Assembly (NCBI RefSeq): GCF_003259365.1
Contig: NZ_QLLY01000005.1
Location: 248,001 to 312,000 of the forward strand
Reading direction: 5' to 3'
DNA length: 64,000 nt
DNA from: Streptomyces sp. PsTaAH-137
Lineage (GTDB): Bacteria > Actinomycetota > Actinomycetes > Streptomycetales > Streptomycetaceae
Below are positions 51,117 to 59,486 of this stretch, piece after piece. A model generated the notes under the pieces. It was given only the letters and a program-made list of their open reading frames with translations, searched no databases and was not told the origin of the DNA. Within the stretch, counting starts at the first letter, position 1, and every line of letters begins with the position of its first letter. The position numbers were made by a program, and so were the translations under genes.

Positions 51117-52609
51117 CGCGGCGCCGCCACCTTTCCGGTCTTCTCGGTCTTGTCCCAGGTCATCTGGGCGTGCCGGAGTTCCTGGACGAACGACGCGACC
51201 AGGCAGGCGGCCAGCAGCGAGCCGTATCCGGCGAGGTGGAGGAGAGGCGGTGCGAGCCACCGCATGCGGGTTCCGGTCAGCAGCTTGGCGCACCACGCGA
51301 TGGGCATGGACAGGGCGAGCCAGGCGTAGACGGCGATCATCACCGGGTGGGACGTGCCGTCCTGCGGCACCAGGCCGATCCGGTCGAGCACGGGGACGAA
51401 GACGCCGGGCAGCGCGGTGATCACGAGGATGCAGAAGGCGATGGCGCCGGGATAGATCAGCGCCTCGAACCAGCTGCGGCGGAACGTCGACGGGTCGATC
51501 ACCGCGCAGAGCAGCGTGATCAGCAGATAGCAGATCAGGTTGATCACCCACAGCACGTGGAACAGCGGCCAGGCGCGGTCGGGGTCGGTGAAGTACAGGA
51601 ACAGCAGCGAGGCGGAGCACGCCACGAGGAGCACCGGAGTGGCGAGCAGCGAGAACCAGATCAGGCCGAACAGGAACGAGCCGAGCCGGTGGGTGCCGCC
51701 CGAGGTCCGGCCGCGGAACCAGACGTCGCGGTAGCGGCGGGTGACCTGGACGTTGCCGCGCGCCCAGCGCAGCCGCTGCTTCCACAGGCCCGTCAGCGTC
51801 GCCGGTTCCTCGGCGAGCACGGTGGCGAAGCCGTCGAAGACGACGCGCCGCCCGGCCAGTTGGGTCTCGAAGGTGGTGACGGTGTCCTCGGCGAGCGTGC
51901 CGGTGTCGAACCGGCCGCCGATGGCCTCCAGGTTGGCCCGGGTGTGCAGCTGGGCCCCGCCGGCCAGACAGGCGACGACGCCCAGGACGTTCTGGGCGCG
52001 GCGGGCGGCGGCCTGGGCGGTGATGTACTCGTAGGCGATGTAGCGGGTGAGGTAGTTGCCCTGTTTCCCGCTGCCCTCCTTGATGTACGCGGTCACGGCG
52101 CCCACCTCGGGGTCGGCGAGGTGCCGGGTCATCCGCCACAGCGCGTCGTGCTCGAAGACGACGTCGGCGTCCATGACGAGCACCGCCTCGGCCCAGTCGT
52201 CGTCCAGGACGTGGGCGAGGCCGTGGTTGAGGGTGTGGGCCTTGCCCTGGCCGCCCTGTTCGCGGCGCAGGTGGACCACCTGGCCGGGATGGCGGCGGAT
52301 CAGCTCGCTCATCACGTCGGGCGTCTCGTCGGTGCTGGCGTCGTCGATGATGAAGACGCGCAGCCGGTCTCCCGGGTAGTGCAGGGAGAGCAGGGCCTCG
52401 ACGGAGCCGGTGAGGACGGGGGCCTCGTTCCAGGCGGGGATGAGGATGGCGGTGCACGGCAGGTACAGGTCGTCCCGGTCCTCGTACAGGTGCCGGAACC
52501 GTTGCAGCCCGATGAGCAGGAACTGGAGCACTCCGACGACCAGCGGCACCGCGCCGAGGAAGACGATCACCTCGGCGACGGTGTGCGCGATCCCGCCCAG
52601 GACGTTCAT
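51113..52609 (-). CDS. Processive family 2 glycosyltransferase (membrane polysaccharide synthase type)
   Basis: A 498-residue membrane glycosyltransferase. One N-terminal helix, then a GT2 catalytic domain with IIDDAS (first Asp), DADV (DxD), LAEDTVTT (ED base) and QRLRWARGN (Q/RxxRW), the full set of cellulose/hyaluronan synthase-type processive enzymes, then four or five C-terminal helices. It should polymerise and extrude a glycan from a nucleotide sugar. GGAGG precedes the ATG at 52609, which overlaps the stop of the PHP gene. There is no PilZ domain, so cyclic-di-GMP control is not indicated. Confidence 0.88.
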   Translation of the reverse strand: MNVLGGIAHTVAEVIVFLGAVPLVVGVLQFLLIGLQRFRHLYEDRDDLYLPCTAILIPAWNEAPVLTGSVEALLSLHYPGDRLRVFIIDDASTDETPDVMSELIRRHPGQVVHLRREQGGQGKAHTLNHGLAHVLDDDWAEAVLVMDADVVFEHDALWRMTRHLADPEVGAVTAYIKEGSGKQGNYLTRYIAYEYITAQAAARRAQNVLGVVACLAGGAQLHTRANLEAIGGRFDTGTLAEDTVTTFETQLAGRRVVFDGFATVLAEEPATLTGLWKQRLRWARGNVQVTRRYRDVWFRGRTSGGTHRLGSFLFGLIWFSLLATPVLLVACSASLLFLYFTDPDRAWPLFHVLWVINLICYLLITLLCAVIDPSTFRRSWFEALIYPGAIAFCILVITALPGVFVPVLDRIGLVPQDGTSHPVMIAVYAWLALSMPIAWCAKLLTGTRMRWLAPPLLHLAGYGSLLAACLVASFVQELRHAQMTWDKTEKTGKVAAPR

Positions 52610-53337
52610 CGCGCCTCCGCCTCGGCCAGGGCCTGCCGCACCCAGGGGAAGACCCCGACGGCGTCCGCCCGGTGCGCGTCGCTGCCCGCGACGAGCCGCA
52701 CCCCGGCGCGGGCGAGGAGGGCCGCGGTGCGCGGGGCGGGGCAGCGCCACTTCTCGTTGAGTTCGACCGGGACACCGTGTCTGCGGCAGGCGCGGGCCAG
52801 CGGTTCGAGGAGCGTGGCGTCGACCGCCGCCTCGTCGAGCCCGGCCTTGGGCAGCACGCTGAACAGGTGGGCGACATGAGCGCTGCGGCCCGCGGGTACC
52901 GCGGCCACGGCCCGGGCCGTGGCCCGGACGAGGAGTTCGAGCGCCGTGTCGGGGGTGAGCGCGCCGGTGGCGAGCCGCTCGCGGACCTCGTCGGGGTGGG
53001 CGGGTCCGGCCGGGAGGGGGAAGCGGTGGTCGGCGAGGGCGACGTGGTCGATGCCGGTGAGGTCGTCCGGCAGGTCGATCCGGCCGTCGGTGTCCATGAT
53101 CTTCGCCTCGACGCCGCAGACGAGGCTGACGGGGGTGGTGATGCGGGCGGCGCGCACGGCGGCCACGTACTGGGGCAGATAGGTGGTGTCGGCGCGGACG
53201 TGATCGGTGACGATCAGGGTGCCGAGCCCGGCGGTCTCGGCGGCGGCGACGACCCGGTCGAGCGGGTCGTGACCGTCGGAGAAGTCGGTGTGGGTGTGGA
53301 AGTCGGCGCGCAGGACCAGTGGGGGGCGCGGGCTCAT
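52606..53337 (-). CDS. PHP domain phosphoesterase
   Basis: A 243-residue PHP protein with the whole set of metal-binding motifs: DFHTHTDFSDGH near the N-terminus, VTDH, VCGVEAKI, the SAHVAHLF histidine and GSDAHR near the C-terminus. These are trinuclear-metal phosphoesterases acting on histidinol phosphate, nucleic acid ends, phosphotyrosine or sugar phosphates. Coupling on both sides (ATGA overlaps with the ATP-grasp gene before it and the glycosyltransferase gene after it) implies a step in the same pathway, such as removing a phosphate from an intermediate. Confidence 0.85.
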   Translation of the reverse strand: MSPRPPLVLRADFHTHTDFSDGHDPLDRVVAAAETAGLGTLIVTDHVRADTTYLPQYVAAVRAARITTPVSLVCGVEAKIMDTDGRIDLPDDLTGIDHVALADHRFPLPAGPAHPDEVRERLATGALTPDTALELLVRATARAVAAVPAGRSAHVAHLFSVLPKAGLDEAAVDATLLEPLARACRRHGVPVELNEKWRCPAPRTAALLARAGVRLVAGSDAHRADAVGVFPWVRQALAEAEAR

Positions 53338-54428
53338 CGCGGGCCTCCCGCGCCGGTCCCGGTCTCCCGTGCGTCCACCTTGCCCTCCATGGCTCCCATG
53401 TCGCCCAGTTCGGCGGGGTGCATGACGACGTCCTGCCAGTGCCGGACGACCGCGGTCTCGCGGTGGGCGATCCGGTCGGGCAGGTCGACGCCCAGGAGTC
53501 CGGCGACGGCCCAGCGGGGCATGTCGACCCCGGCGGCGACGGTCAGCGAGAGCCCGCCCGGCGGGCGCGGGTTGACCTCCAGGAGCGCGGGGCGGCCGTC
53601 GCGGTCCTCGCGCACCTGGACGTTGAGGACTCCGCGCAGGCCCAGCGTGTGCACGGTGGCCTCGGCGAGGGCGGACAGCTCGGGCGCGTGCAGGACGCGG
53701 CCCGCGACGACGATCCCGGAGTCTGTCTTGTCCCGGGCGCGCGGCACCGCGGCCACCACCCGTCCGGTGCCGTCGGTGAGCACGTCCACCGAGTACTCGG
53801 TGCCCGGCAGCATCTCCTGCACCAGGTACGAGCCGTCCTGCGGGAGCCGGGCGAGGCCGGCCGCGTCCTCGACGAGCGTCACCCCGCGCGAGCCGGATCC
53901 GGTCCGGGGTTTGGCGATGGCGGGGAAGCCGCCGTCGAACCCGTTCTCGGCACTGGCGCCCGAGGGACCGAGCAGGCGGGTGACCGGGACCCGTACGGCG
54001 CCCTCGCACGCCTGGGCGAGCCGCCATTTGTCCAGGCAGGTCTCCAGCCCGTCCGCGTGGGGGACCAGGACCCGTACGCCGGCGTCGGCGAAGCCGTCGG
54101 CGGCGCGGGCGAGCGCCACGAGCTCGGCGTCCACGGTGGGGACGAGCACGTCGACGGCGTATCTGCGGCACAGGGCCAGGGCGGCCCGCGCGAAGGCCGG
54201 GTCGTCGCCGGGCGGCAGCAGCAGCCGGTAGGCGCGGGGCACGAGGTACAGGCCCGCGCCGAGCGGGTCGATGTCGGCGGCGTACCGCTCGGCCGCGCCG
54301 TCGAGGGCGCGCAGGAAGCAGACGCCGGACGGTCCTCCGGCGCCGGTGACCAGCACTCTGGGCGGGCGGCCGAGGGGCGCCGCGAGATCGGGTCCCGCGA
54401 CCGGGCCGGGCCGGGTCGGCTCAGCCAT
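53334..54428 (-). CDS. ATP-grasp family ligase
   Basis: A 364-residue ATP-grasp protein like carbamoyl-phosphate-synthase-type and PylC-like ligases. An N-terminal Rossmann-like part (RVLVTGAGGPSGVCFLRAL, about 36-54) is followed by the ATP-binding region with AIAKPRTGSGSRGV, the hinge QEMLPGTEYSVDV and the metal/ATP motif EVNPRPPGG. It would join a carboxylate to an amine or similar nucleophile via acyl phosphate. The ATG at 54428 overlaps the PIG-L gene stop by 8 bp. Ligation of an amino acid to a sugar or lipid is a possible role, given the neighbours. Confidence 0.82.
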   Translation of the reverse strand: MAEPTRPGPVAGPDLAAPLGRPPRVLVTGAGGPSGVCFLRALDGAAERYAADIDPLGAGLYLVPRAYRLLLPPGDDPAFARAALALCRRYAVDVLVPTVDAELVALARAADGFADAGVRVLVPHADGLETCLDKWRLAQACEGAVRVPVTRLLGPSGASAENGFDGGFPAIAKPRTGSGSRGVTLVEDAAGLARLPQDGSYLVQEMLPGTEYSVDVLTDGTGRVVAAVPRARDKTDSGIVVAGRVLHAPELSALAEATVHTLGLRGVLNVQVREDRDGRPALLEVNPRPPGGLSLTVAAGVDMPRWAVAGLLGVDLPDRIAHRETAVVRHWQDVVMHPAELGDMGAMEGKVDARETGTGAGGPR

Positions 54429-55551
54429 GGTCGCCTGCGAAGAAGCCGAGCGGAGTGGCGTCACGGATGACCTCCAGGGGTTCGGCGTAGCGGGCCTGGG
54501 AGAAGCGGCCCCAGTAGCGGGCGGTCGAGCGCAGCAGGTCCTCGTCGAGGTACCAGCGGCTGCCCGCCTGGGAGCCGTGCGCCCGGATCGCGGCGAGCTT
54601 GGCGTCCAGGTCGGACTCGCTCAGGCCGACGAATCGGTTGGGGTGGTAGGAAACGGTGGCCGACGGCGACTGGTAGCACGCGAGGCGTGGGACGCGCCGG
54701 CAGGCGACGAGCGTCGCCCGGTGCACCGCTCGGTGGTCCTGGTGGGTGTCGCTGGCGGAGTGCACGAGCACGACGTCCGGCCTGGTCTTCTCCACCGTGC
54801 GTTCGATGACGCGGACCGTGCTGCTGTCGTCGCTGATCGAGCCGTCCGGCAGGTCCTCCATGACGAGTCGCGCGCCCATGACCTCGGCGGCGCGCAGGGC
54901 CTCGCCGCCGCGCCGCTCGGGGTCGCCCCCGCCGCCGCCGTGGGAGAGGGTCAGCACGGTGATGTCCCAGCCCTCGGCGGCCCGCAGGTGGATGGTGCCG
55001 CCCGCGCCGATCTCGACGTCGTCCGGATGGGCGCCGACCACGAGCATGCTCACGGGCTTCGGCGCGGGGGTCGCGGCCGGGGGCACGAGAGTCTGGTGCC
55101 GGGCCCGGCCGACCGCCGCGACCAGTCCGGCCGTATCGCCGCGTTCGACCATGTCGGCGGCGCGGCCGCGCAGTGCGGCCAGCGCGCGGTGGGTGCTCGG
55201 TGCGTCGTCGGTGACCACGACCGGAACGCCGGGATTCTGCGCGTACCACGCGCCGAGGAACGCGGTCAGGTTCTCGTCGCCCCCGCCGAGCCCGGTGTCC
55301 CAGACGGCGATGTCCCAAGCCCGCACGGGTGACGGAGGTCTGCGCCCGGCTTCGAGGAACGCGGCGGACGATCCCACGGTGTGCACATGGGTCACTCCGT
55401 GGTTGCGCAGCGCCTCGGCGGCGGCGGACGCGATCCGCTCGTCACGGTCGGCCAGCAGGAGGCGGGCCCCGGACAGAACGGGCCGGGCGTCGTGCGCGGA
55501 CGGCGCCCTGTCATCGGAGCCTGGCAAAGATTGGCTGGACATATCCGACAT
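54421..55551 (-). CDS. Receiver-like domain fused to PIG-L (LmbE) deacetylase
   Basis: A 376-residue fusion. Residues about 28-155 resemble a response-regulator receiver: acidic pair in LLLADRDE, Asp85 at the phospho-acceptor position (DIAVWDTGL) and VVVTDD after the fourth strand, but the conserved lysine is not evident. Residues about 165-370 are a PIG-L zinc deacetylase with AHPDDVE (174-180) and HQDHRAVH. PIG-L enzymes remove acetyl from N-acetylglucosaminyl lipids, mycothiol precursors or similar. It is the first gene of the coupled operon. TACAGT lies seven bases before the ATG at 55551, so the message looks leaderless. The fused receiver suggests that deacetylation is controlled by a signal. 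Confidence 0.8.
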   Translation of the reverse strand: MSDMSSQSLPGSDDRAPSAHDARPVLSGARLLLADRDERIASAAAEALRNHGVTHVHTVGSSAAFLEAGRRPPSPVRAWDIAVWDTGLGGGDENLTAFLGAWYAQNPGVPVVVTDDAPSTHRALAALRGRAADMVERGDTAGLVAAVGRARHQTLVPPAATPAPKPVSMLVVGAHPDDVEIGAGGTIHLRAAEGWDITVLTLSHGGGGGDPERRGGEALRAAEVMGARLVMEDLPDGSISDDSSTVRVIERTVEKTRPDVVLVHSASDTHQDHRAVHRATLVACRRVPRLACYQSPSATVSYHPNRFVGLSESDLDAKLAAIRAHGSQAGSRWYLDEDLLRSTARYWGRFSQARYAEPLEVIRDATPLGFFAGDHG

Positions 55552-55558
55552 AAGGGCA

Positions 55559-55564
55559 ACTGTA
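55559..55564 (-). promoter_or_regulatory. Leaderless -10 of the PIG-L/ATP-grasp/PHP/GT2 operon
   Basis: TACAGT (55564-55559) is seven bases before the ATG at 55551, and no ribosome site is present. The sequence CTGTAAATCGGACTGTACAG around it (minus strand) has CTGTA/TACAG arms that may be an operator. Confidence 0.45.
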
Positions 55565-55688
55565 CAGTCCGATTTACAGACCCCCGGGGGCCGAAAGCCC
55601 CTCCGGCACGTGGGCGTTTCCTCCGGCTTTGTTTATGCCGCCAACAGCGATAAAGGGGGACAATCGAGTCCGAGGACCTGGAGGAGCC

Positions 55689-56588
55689 ATGGCGCAGACC
55701 CGCTTCGCCCCCGACCGGGGGCTGACCTCGCGCATGGTCACGACGATGTTCTTCATCGGACTGCTGTACGTCGTGATCGTCGGAGTGCTCGTCGTCCTGC
55801 TCAAGGGCGCGTGGGTGGTGATCCTGCTGTTCGCCGGCGCCCTGTTCATCGCCCAGTTCTGGTTCAGCGACCGCATCGCCGCCTTCAGCATGGGCGCCCG
55901 CGAGGTCACCGCCGAGCAGGCGCCGGAGCTGCACGCGGCGGTGGACCGGCTGTGCGCGCTGGCGGACATGCCCAAGCCGCGGGTCGCCGTCGCGGACTCG
56001 GACGTGCCGAACGCGTTCGCGACCGGCCGCAACCGGAAGAACTCGATGGTGTGCGCCACGACCGGCCTGCTGCGCCGCCTCGAACCGGAGGAGCTGGAGG
56101 GCGTCCTGGCGCACGAGCTGTCGCACGTGGCGCACCGCGACGTGGCCGTGATGACCATCGCCTCGTTCCTCGGCGTGCTGGCCGGGCTGATCACCCGGTC
56201 CGCCCTGTGGAGCGGCATGGGCCGCAGCAACCGCGACAACAACGCGGCAGCGGCCGTCCTGATCGTCACCGCGGTCAGCGCCGTCGTCTACGCCATCAGC
56301 TTCCTGCTCACCCGGCTGCTGTCGCGCTACCGCGAGCTGTCCGCCGACCGGGCGGCCGCGCTGCTGACGGGCCGGCCGTCCGCCCTCGCCTCGGCGCTGA
56401 CCAAGGTGACCGGCCAGATCGCGCAGATCCCGACCCGGGACCTGCGCAAGGCCGAGCCGTTCAACGCCTTCTTCTTCGCCCCCGCGTTCAACAAGGAGAG
56501 CTTCAGCCGGCTGCTGTCCTCGCACCCCACGCTCGAACAGCGCCTCGACCAGCTGGGCCGCATCTCGGCGCAGCTCGGCCGCCCGTAG
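55689..56588 (+). CDS. htpX: Zinc metalloprotease HtpX
   Basis: A 299-residue membrane protease. Two N-terminal membrane helices (about 17-38 and 41-58), the zinc motif HELSH at 142-146, a further pair of hydrophobic segments (about 155-172 and 190-207) and the third ligand region SRYRELSADRAAA. It degrades misfolded membrane proteins. GAGGAG precedes the ATG. It is followed 79 bp later by pspAB, a known actinobacterial pairing that links it to phage-shock-type envelope stress. Confidence 0.93.
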   Translation: MAQTRFAPDRGLTSRMVTTMFFIGLLYVVIVGVLVVLLKGAWVVILLFAGALFIAQFWFSDRIAAFSMGAREVTAEQAPELHAAVDRLCALADMPKPRVAVADSDVPNAFATGRNRKNSMVCATTGLLRRLEPEELEGVLAHELSHVAHRDVAVMTIASFLGVLAGLITRSALWSGMGRSNRDNNAAAAVLIVTAVSAVVYAISFLLTRLLSRYRELSADRAAALLTGRPSALASALTKVTGQIAQIPTRDLRKAEPFNAFFFAPAFNKESFSRLLSSHPTLEQRLDQLGRISAQLGRP

Positions 56589-56667
56589 TCCCACGAAAGT
56601 CCCACGAAAAGCGCACCCCGGGCGTTCGCCGGGAGAAGGCACCACGGGAAGGAAATCAGGACGCCGT

Positions 56668-57228
56668 ATGGGATTCCTCGACGCCATCCTCGGCCGGAGC
56701 AAACCGGTCCGGCCCGACCTCGACCAGCTCTTCGCCCTCCCCTCGGCCGCCATCACCTTGCAGGCGGCGGCGTCGCTCGTCCCGACCGGAGCGGGGTCCG
56801 TCTGCTTCGCGACCGTCGAGGGCGGAGCGTTCGCCCGCATCCAGGAGGACATGGGCGAACTCCTCGACGGCCCCGTGACGTTCACCCAGGACGGCCTCGG
56901 CTACACCTGGCTCGAAGTGCGTCACACGCCGGACGACGTGGCGGGTCTGGTCAACGACCTGCACGCGGTGAACACCTCGCTGGAGGAGAGCGGGTTCGGC
57001 CCGCACCTGCTCTGCTCCCTGGTCGGCTTCACGGACGGCCAGGGGCGCTCCGTCGCACTCGTCTACCTCTACAAGCGCGGCACCTTCTACCCCTTCGCCC
57101 CCAAGGAGGGGCAGAAGCGGGACAACTCCCTGGAGCTGGAGGTGCGCGCCGCCCTCACCGACGACCTGCGGGTGGAGCAGGACCTCGGCCGGTGGTTCCC
57201 CGTCTGGGACGCCCCCGGCCTGAGCTGA
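56668..57228 (+). CDS. pspAB: PspA-associated protein PspAB
   Basis: A 186-residue protein beginning MGFLDAILGRSKPVRPDLDQLF, the characteristic start of PspAB, with no membrane segment. It is found with PspA and HtpX in actinobacterial envelope-stress systems; its biochemical role is not established. GGAAGGA lies upstream of the ATG. Same direction as htpX and probably co-transcribed. It converges with the aldo/keto reductase gene (13 bp apart). Confidence 0.85.
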   Translation: MGFLDAILGRSKPVRPDLDQLFALPSAAITLQAAASLVPTGAGSVCFATVEGGAFARIQEDMGELLDGPVTFTQDGLGYTWLEVRHTPDDVAGLVNDLHAVNTSLEESGFGPHLLCSLVGFTDGQGRSVALVYLYKRGTFYPFAPKEGQKRDNSLELEVRAALTDDLRVEQDLGRWFPVWDAPGLS

Positions 57229-57241
57229 GCGGCGCGTCCGG

Positions 57242-58171
57242 CTACGGGAGCGTGTGCCCGGCCGCGCGGAAGAGCCGGTACCACTCCTCGCGGGTGAGCG
57301 GCAGCTCGGAGCCGGCCGCCGACTCGGCGACCCGGCCCGGGTTGGTGGTGCCGAGGACAACCTGCATGTTCGCCGGGTGTCGGGTGATCCAGGCGACGGC
57401 GACGCCGGTCGGCGTCACCTCGTACTTGGCGGCCAGCTCGTCCAGTACGTCGTTGAGTTCGGGGTGCGTCTCGCGGTCGCCGATGAAGACGCCGTCGAAG
57501 AAGCCCTTCTGGAACGGGGACCAGGCCTGAAGGGTCATCCCCTTCAGGCGGGAGTAGTCGAGCAGGCCGTTGTCCCGGCTGACCGACTGGTCGAGTCCGG
57601 CCATGTTCGCGGCGACCCCGGAAGCGATCATCGGGCAGTGGGTGATGCTCAGCTGCACCTGATTGGCGACGAGGGGCTGCCGCACCGCGGTCTTGAGGAG
57701 TTCGACCTGGCCCGGGGTGTGGTTGGAGACCCCGAAGTTCACGACCTTGCCGGCCGCGTGCAGCTCGTCGAAGGCCGCGGCCACCTCCTCGGGCTCCACG
57801 AGGGTGTCGGGCCGGTGCAGCAGGAGCAGGTCGAGGTAGTCGGTGCGCAGGGCCGCCAGCGACTCGTCGACGGTGCGCAGGATGTGCTCTTTGGAGAAGT
57901 CGAAGTACCCGGACCGGATACCGACCTTGCTCTGGATGACGATCGACTCCCGCTCGGCGGCGGTGAGCTTGACGGCCTGCCCGAACCGCTCTTCGCAGGC
58001 GTGGCGCGTGGGGCCGTAGATGTCGGCGTGGTCGAAGGTGTTGACGCCCGCGTCCCGGGCGCTGCCGTACAGCGTACGGATGTCCTCGTCGGGAAGGTCG
58101 GCGATGCGCATGAGCCCCAGGACGATGTTCGAGGCGCGCAGCTCGGTACCGGGGAAAGAGATCGTCTTCAT
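57242..58171 (-). CDS. Aldo/keto reductase
   Basis: A 309-residue NADPH-dependent oxidoreductase of the YdhF-like group. The catalytic tetrad is Asp47, Tyr52, Lys82 and His119 (FDHADIY, SKVG, LLLHRPD). It would reduce aldehydes or ketones; the substrate is unknown. GAGAGGA lies before the ATG at 58171. It stands alone, divergent from the carboxypeptidase gene. Confidence 0.92.
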   Translation of the reverse strand: MKTISFPGTELRASNIVLGLMRIADLPDEDIRTLYGSARDAGVNTFDHADIYGPTRHACEERFGQAVKLTAAERESIVIQSKVGIRSGYFDFSKEHILRTVDESLAALRTDYLDLLLLHRPDTLVEPEEVAAAFDELHAAGKVVNFGVSNHTPGQVELLKTAVRQPLVANQVQLSITHCPMIASGVAANMAGLDQSVSRDNGLLDYSRLKGMTLQAWSPFQKGFFDGVFIGDRETHPELNDVLDELAAKYEVTPTGVAVAWITRHPANMQVVLGTTNPGRVAESAAGSELPLTREEWYRLFRAAGHTLP

Positions 58172-58291
58172 GCCCGCATCCTCTCAGGCCGCCCGGCGGC
58201 TCGGCGGCACGAGATCCGCCAGGTGCCTGCACGCAATCTTCATGGATCGTCAGAACCCTTGCGCCTGTTACCCGGTTATGACATGGCGATC

Positions 58292-58322
58292 TTGACACTC
58301 GCCGTCGGCCCGCAAGTAGGTT
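58292..58322 (+). promoter_or_regulatory. Housekeeping-type promoter of the carboxypeptidase gene
   Basis: TTGACA (58292-58297) and TAGGTT (58317-58322) are a consensus-like -35/-10 pair with a 19-bp spacer. Transcription would start near 58329 and give a leader of about 55 bases before the ATG at 58382. A T-rich run (TTTTTTCC, about 58336-58343) lies in the leader. Confidence 0.6.
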
Positions 58323-58381
58323 CGGTATGCACTGATTTTTTTCCTTGTGACGAACCGGCGTCCCTCGCGCCGGGAGAAGGG

Positions 58382-59395
58382 ATGCCTATGGGTAGCCACG
58401 CCCGCCCCAGCCGACTGCACCGCACCGGGGCCCGCGTCGCGACGGTCGCGCTGTTCGGCGCCTTCCTGCCGATCACCGCCGGGGGCCTCGCCCAGGCCGA
58501 CACCGCGCCCGTCACGAACTCCGCGGGCGAGACCGACCGGGCGAGCGCCGACACGCTCGCGGCCTCCGGCCAGGACACGAGCGCGGCGGAGACCAGATCC
58601 ACGTCCCAGGACGTACCGGACACCGCACTCGCCAACGCCTATCTGCTGGACGCCCGCGACGGCAGCCAGGAGCGCGAGATGTGGGCCGGGGCCCAGGCCG
58701 ACCAGAGCGTGTCGATGGCCAGCACCACCAAGATCATGACCGCGCTCGTCGTGCTCCGGCACCCGGAGTGGCTGGACCGGCAGATCACGGTGAAGCAGGA
58801 GTACCGCGACTACGTCCAGGAGAACGGCGCCAGCACCGCGGACCTCCAGACCGGCGACACGCTGACCGCCCGCCAGTTGCTGCACGCCATGCTGATCCCG
58901 TCCGGCGGGGACGCCGCGATGGCCCTGGCCGACAGCTTCGGCACCGGGGACACCATGGACGCGCGGATCGCCGACTTCGAAAGCCAAATGAACACCGAGG
59001 CGCAGCAGCTGGGCATGACCGGCACGCACTTCGACTCGTTCGACGGCATCTCGCACGGCGACAACCGCAGCACCGCCCGCGATCTGGCCAGGCTGGGCCA
59101 GCGCGCGATGCTCAAGCCGGTGTTCGCCGACATCGTGAAGACGAAGAAGTTCGAGACCGAGGCCCCCGCGGCCAACGGCCGTACGCGCTACTACACCTGG
59201 GTCACCACCAACGACCTGCTGAGCAGCTACGACGGCGCCCTGGGCATCAAGACGGGCAGCGGCGCGGAGGCCGGTTACTCCCTGGTCTTCGCCGCGCAGC
59301 GGGACAACCGCACGCTGGTCGGCGCGATCGTCGGGGCCGACAAGGAGGTCTTCGCCGACGCCGCGAAGATCCTCGACTGGGGCTTCGCCCACTGA
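58382..59395 (+). CDS. D-alanyl-D-alanine carboxypeptidase (penicillin-binding protein, S11 family)
   Basis: A 337-residue secreted enzyme with an N-terminal signal sequence (about residues 1-38), a Thr/Ala/Ser-rich linker (40-80) and an S11 transpeptidase fold. Active-site motifs: Ser114-Thr-Thr-Lys117 (SxxK), Lys290-Thr-Gly292 (KTG), and Ser174-Gly-Gly176 where the second motif is normally SxN (SGN). It would trim the terminal D-Ala from peptidoglycan stem peptides outside the membrane. An alternative ATG two codons later (58388) is better spaced from the GGGAGAAGGG site. A strong terminator follows. Confidence 0.9.
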   Translation: MPMGSHARPSRLHRTGARVATVALFGAFLPITAGGLAQADTAPVTNSAGETDRASADTLAASGQDTSAAETRSTSQDVPDTALANAYLLDARDGSQEREMWAGAQADQSVSMASTTKIMTALVVLRHPEWLDRQITVKQEYRDYVQENGASTADLQTGDTLTARQLLHAMLIPSGGDAAMALADSFGTGDTMDARIADFESQMNTEAQQLGMTGTHFDSFDGISHGDNRSTARDLARLGQRAMLKPVFADIVKTKKFETEAPAANGRTRYYTWVTTNDLLSSYDGALGIKTGSGAEAGYSLVFAAQRDNRTLVGAIVGADKEVFADAAKILDWGFAH

Positions 59396-59412
59396 CCGGG
59401 CACCCTCCACAG

Positions 59413-59458
59413 GCGTGGGCCCTGCTCCTCCAACTGACGGGAGGAGCAGGGCCCACGC
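59413..59458. terminator. Bidirectional terminator, 19-bp stem
   Basis: Arms 59413-59431 and 59440-59458 form a perfect 19-bp stem with the 8-base loop AACTGACG, just after the carboxypeptidase stop (59395) and before the convergent methyltransferase stop (59487). It can terminate both genes. Confidence 0.85.
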
Positions 59459-59486
59459 TTGTGCGTAAGTCTCCGGAACGGGTGTG

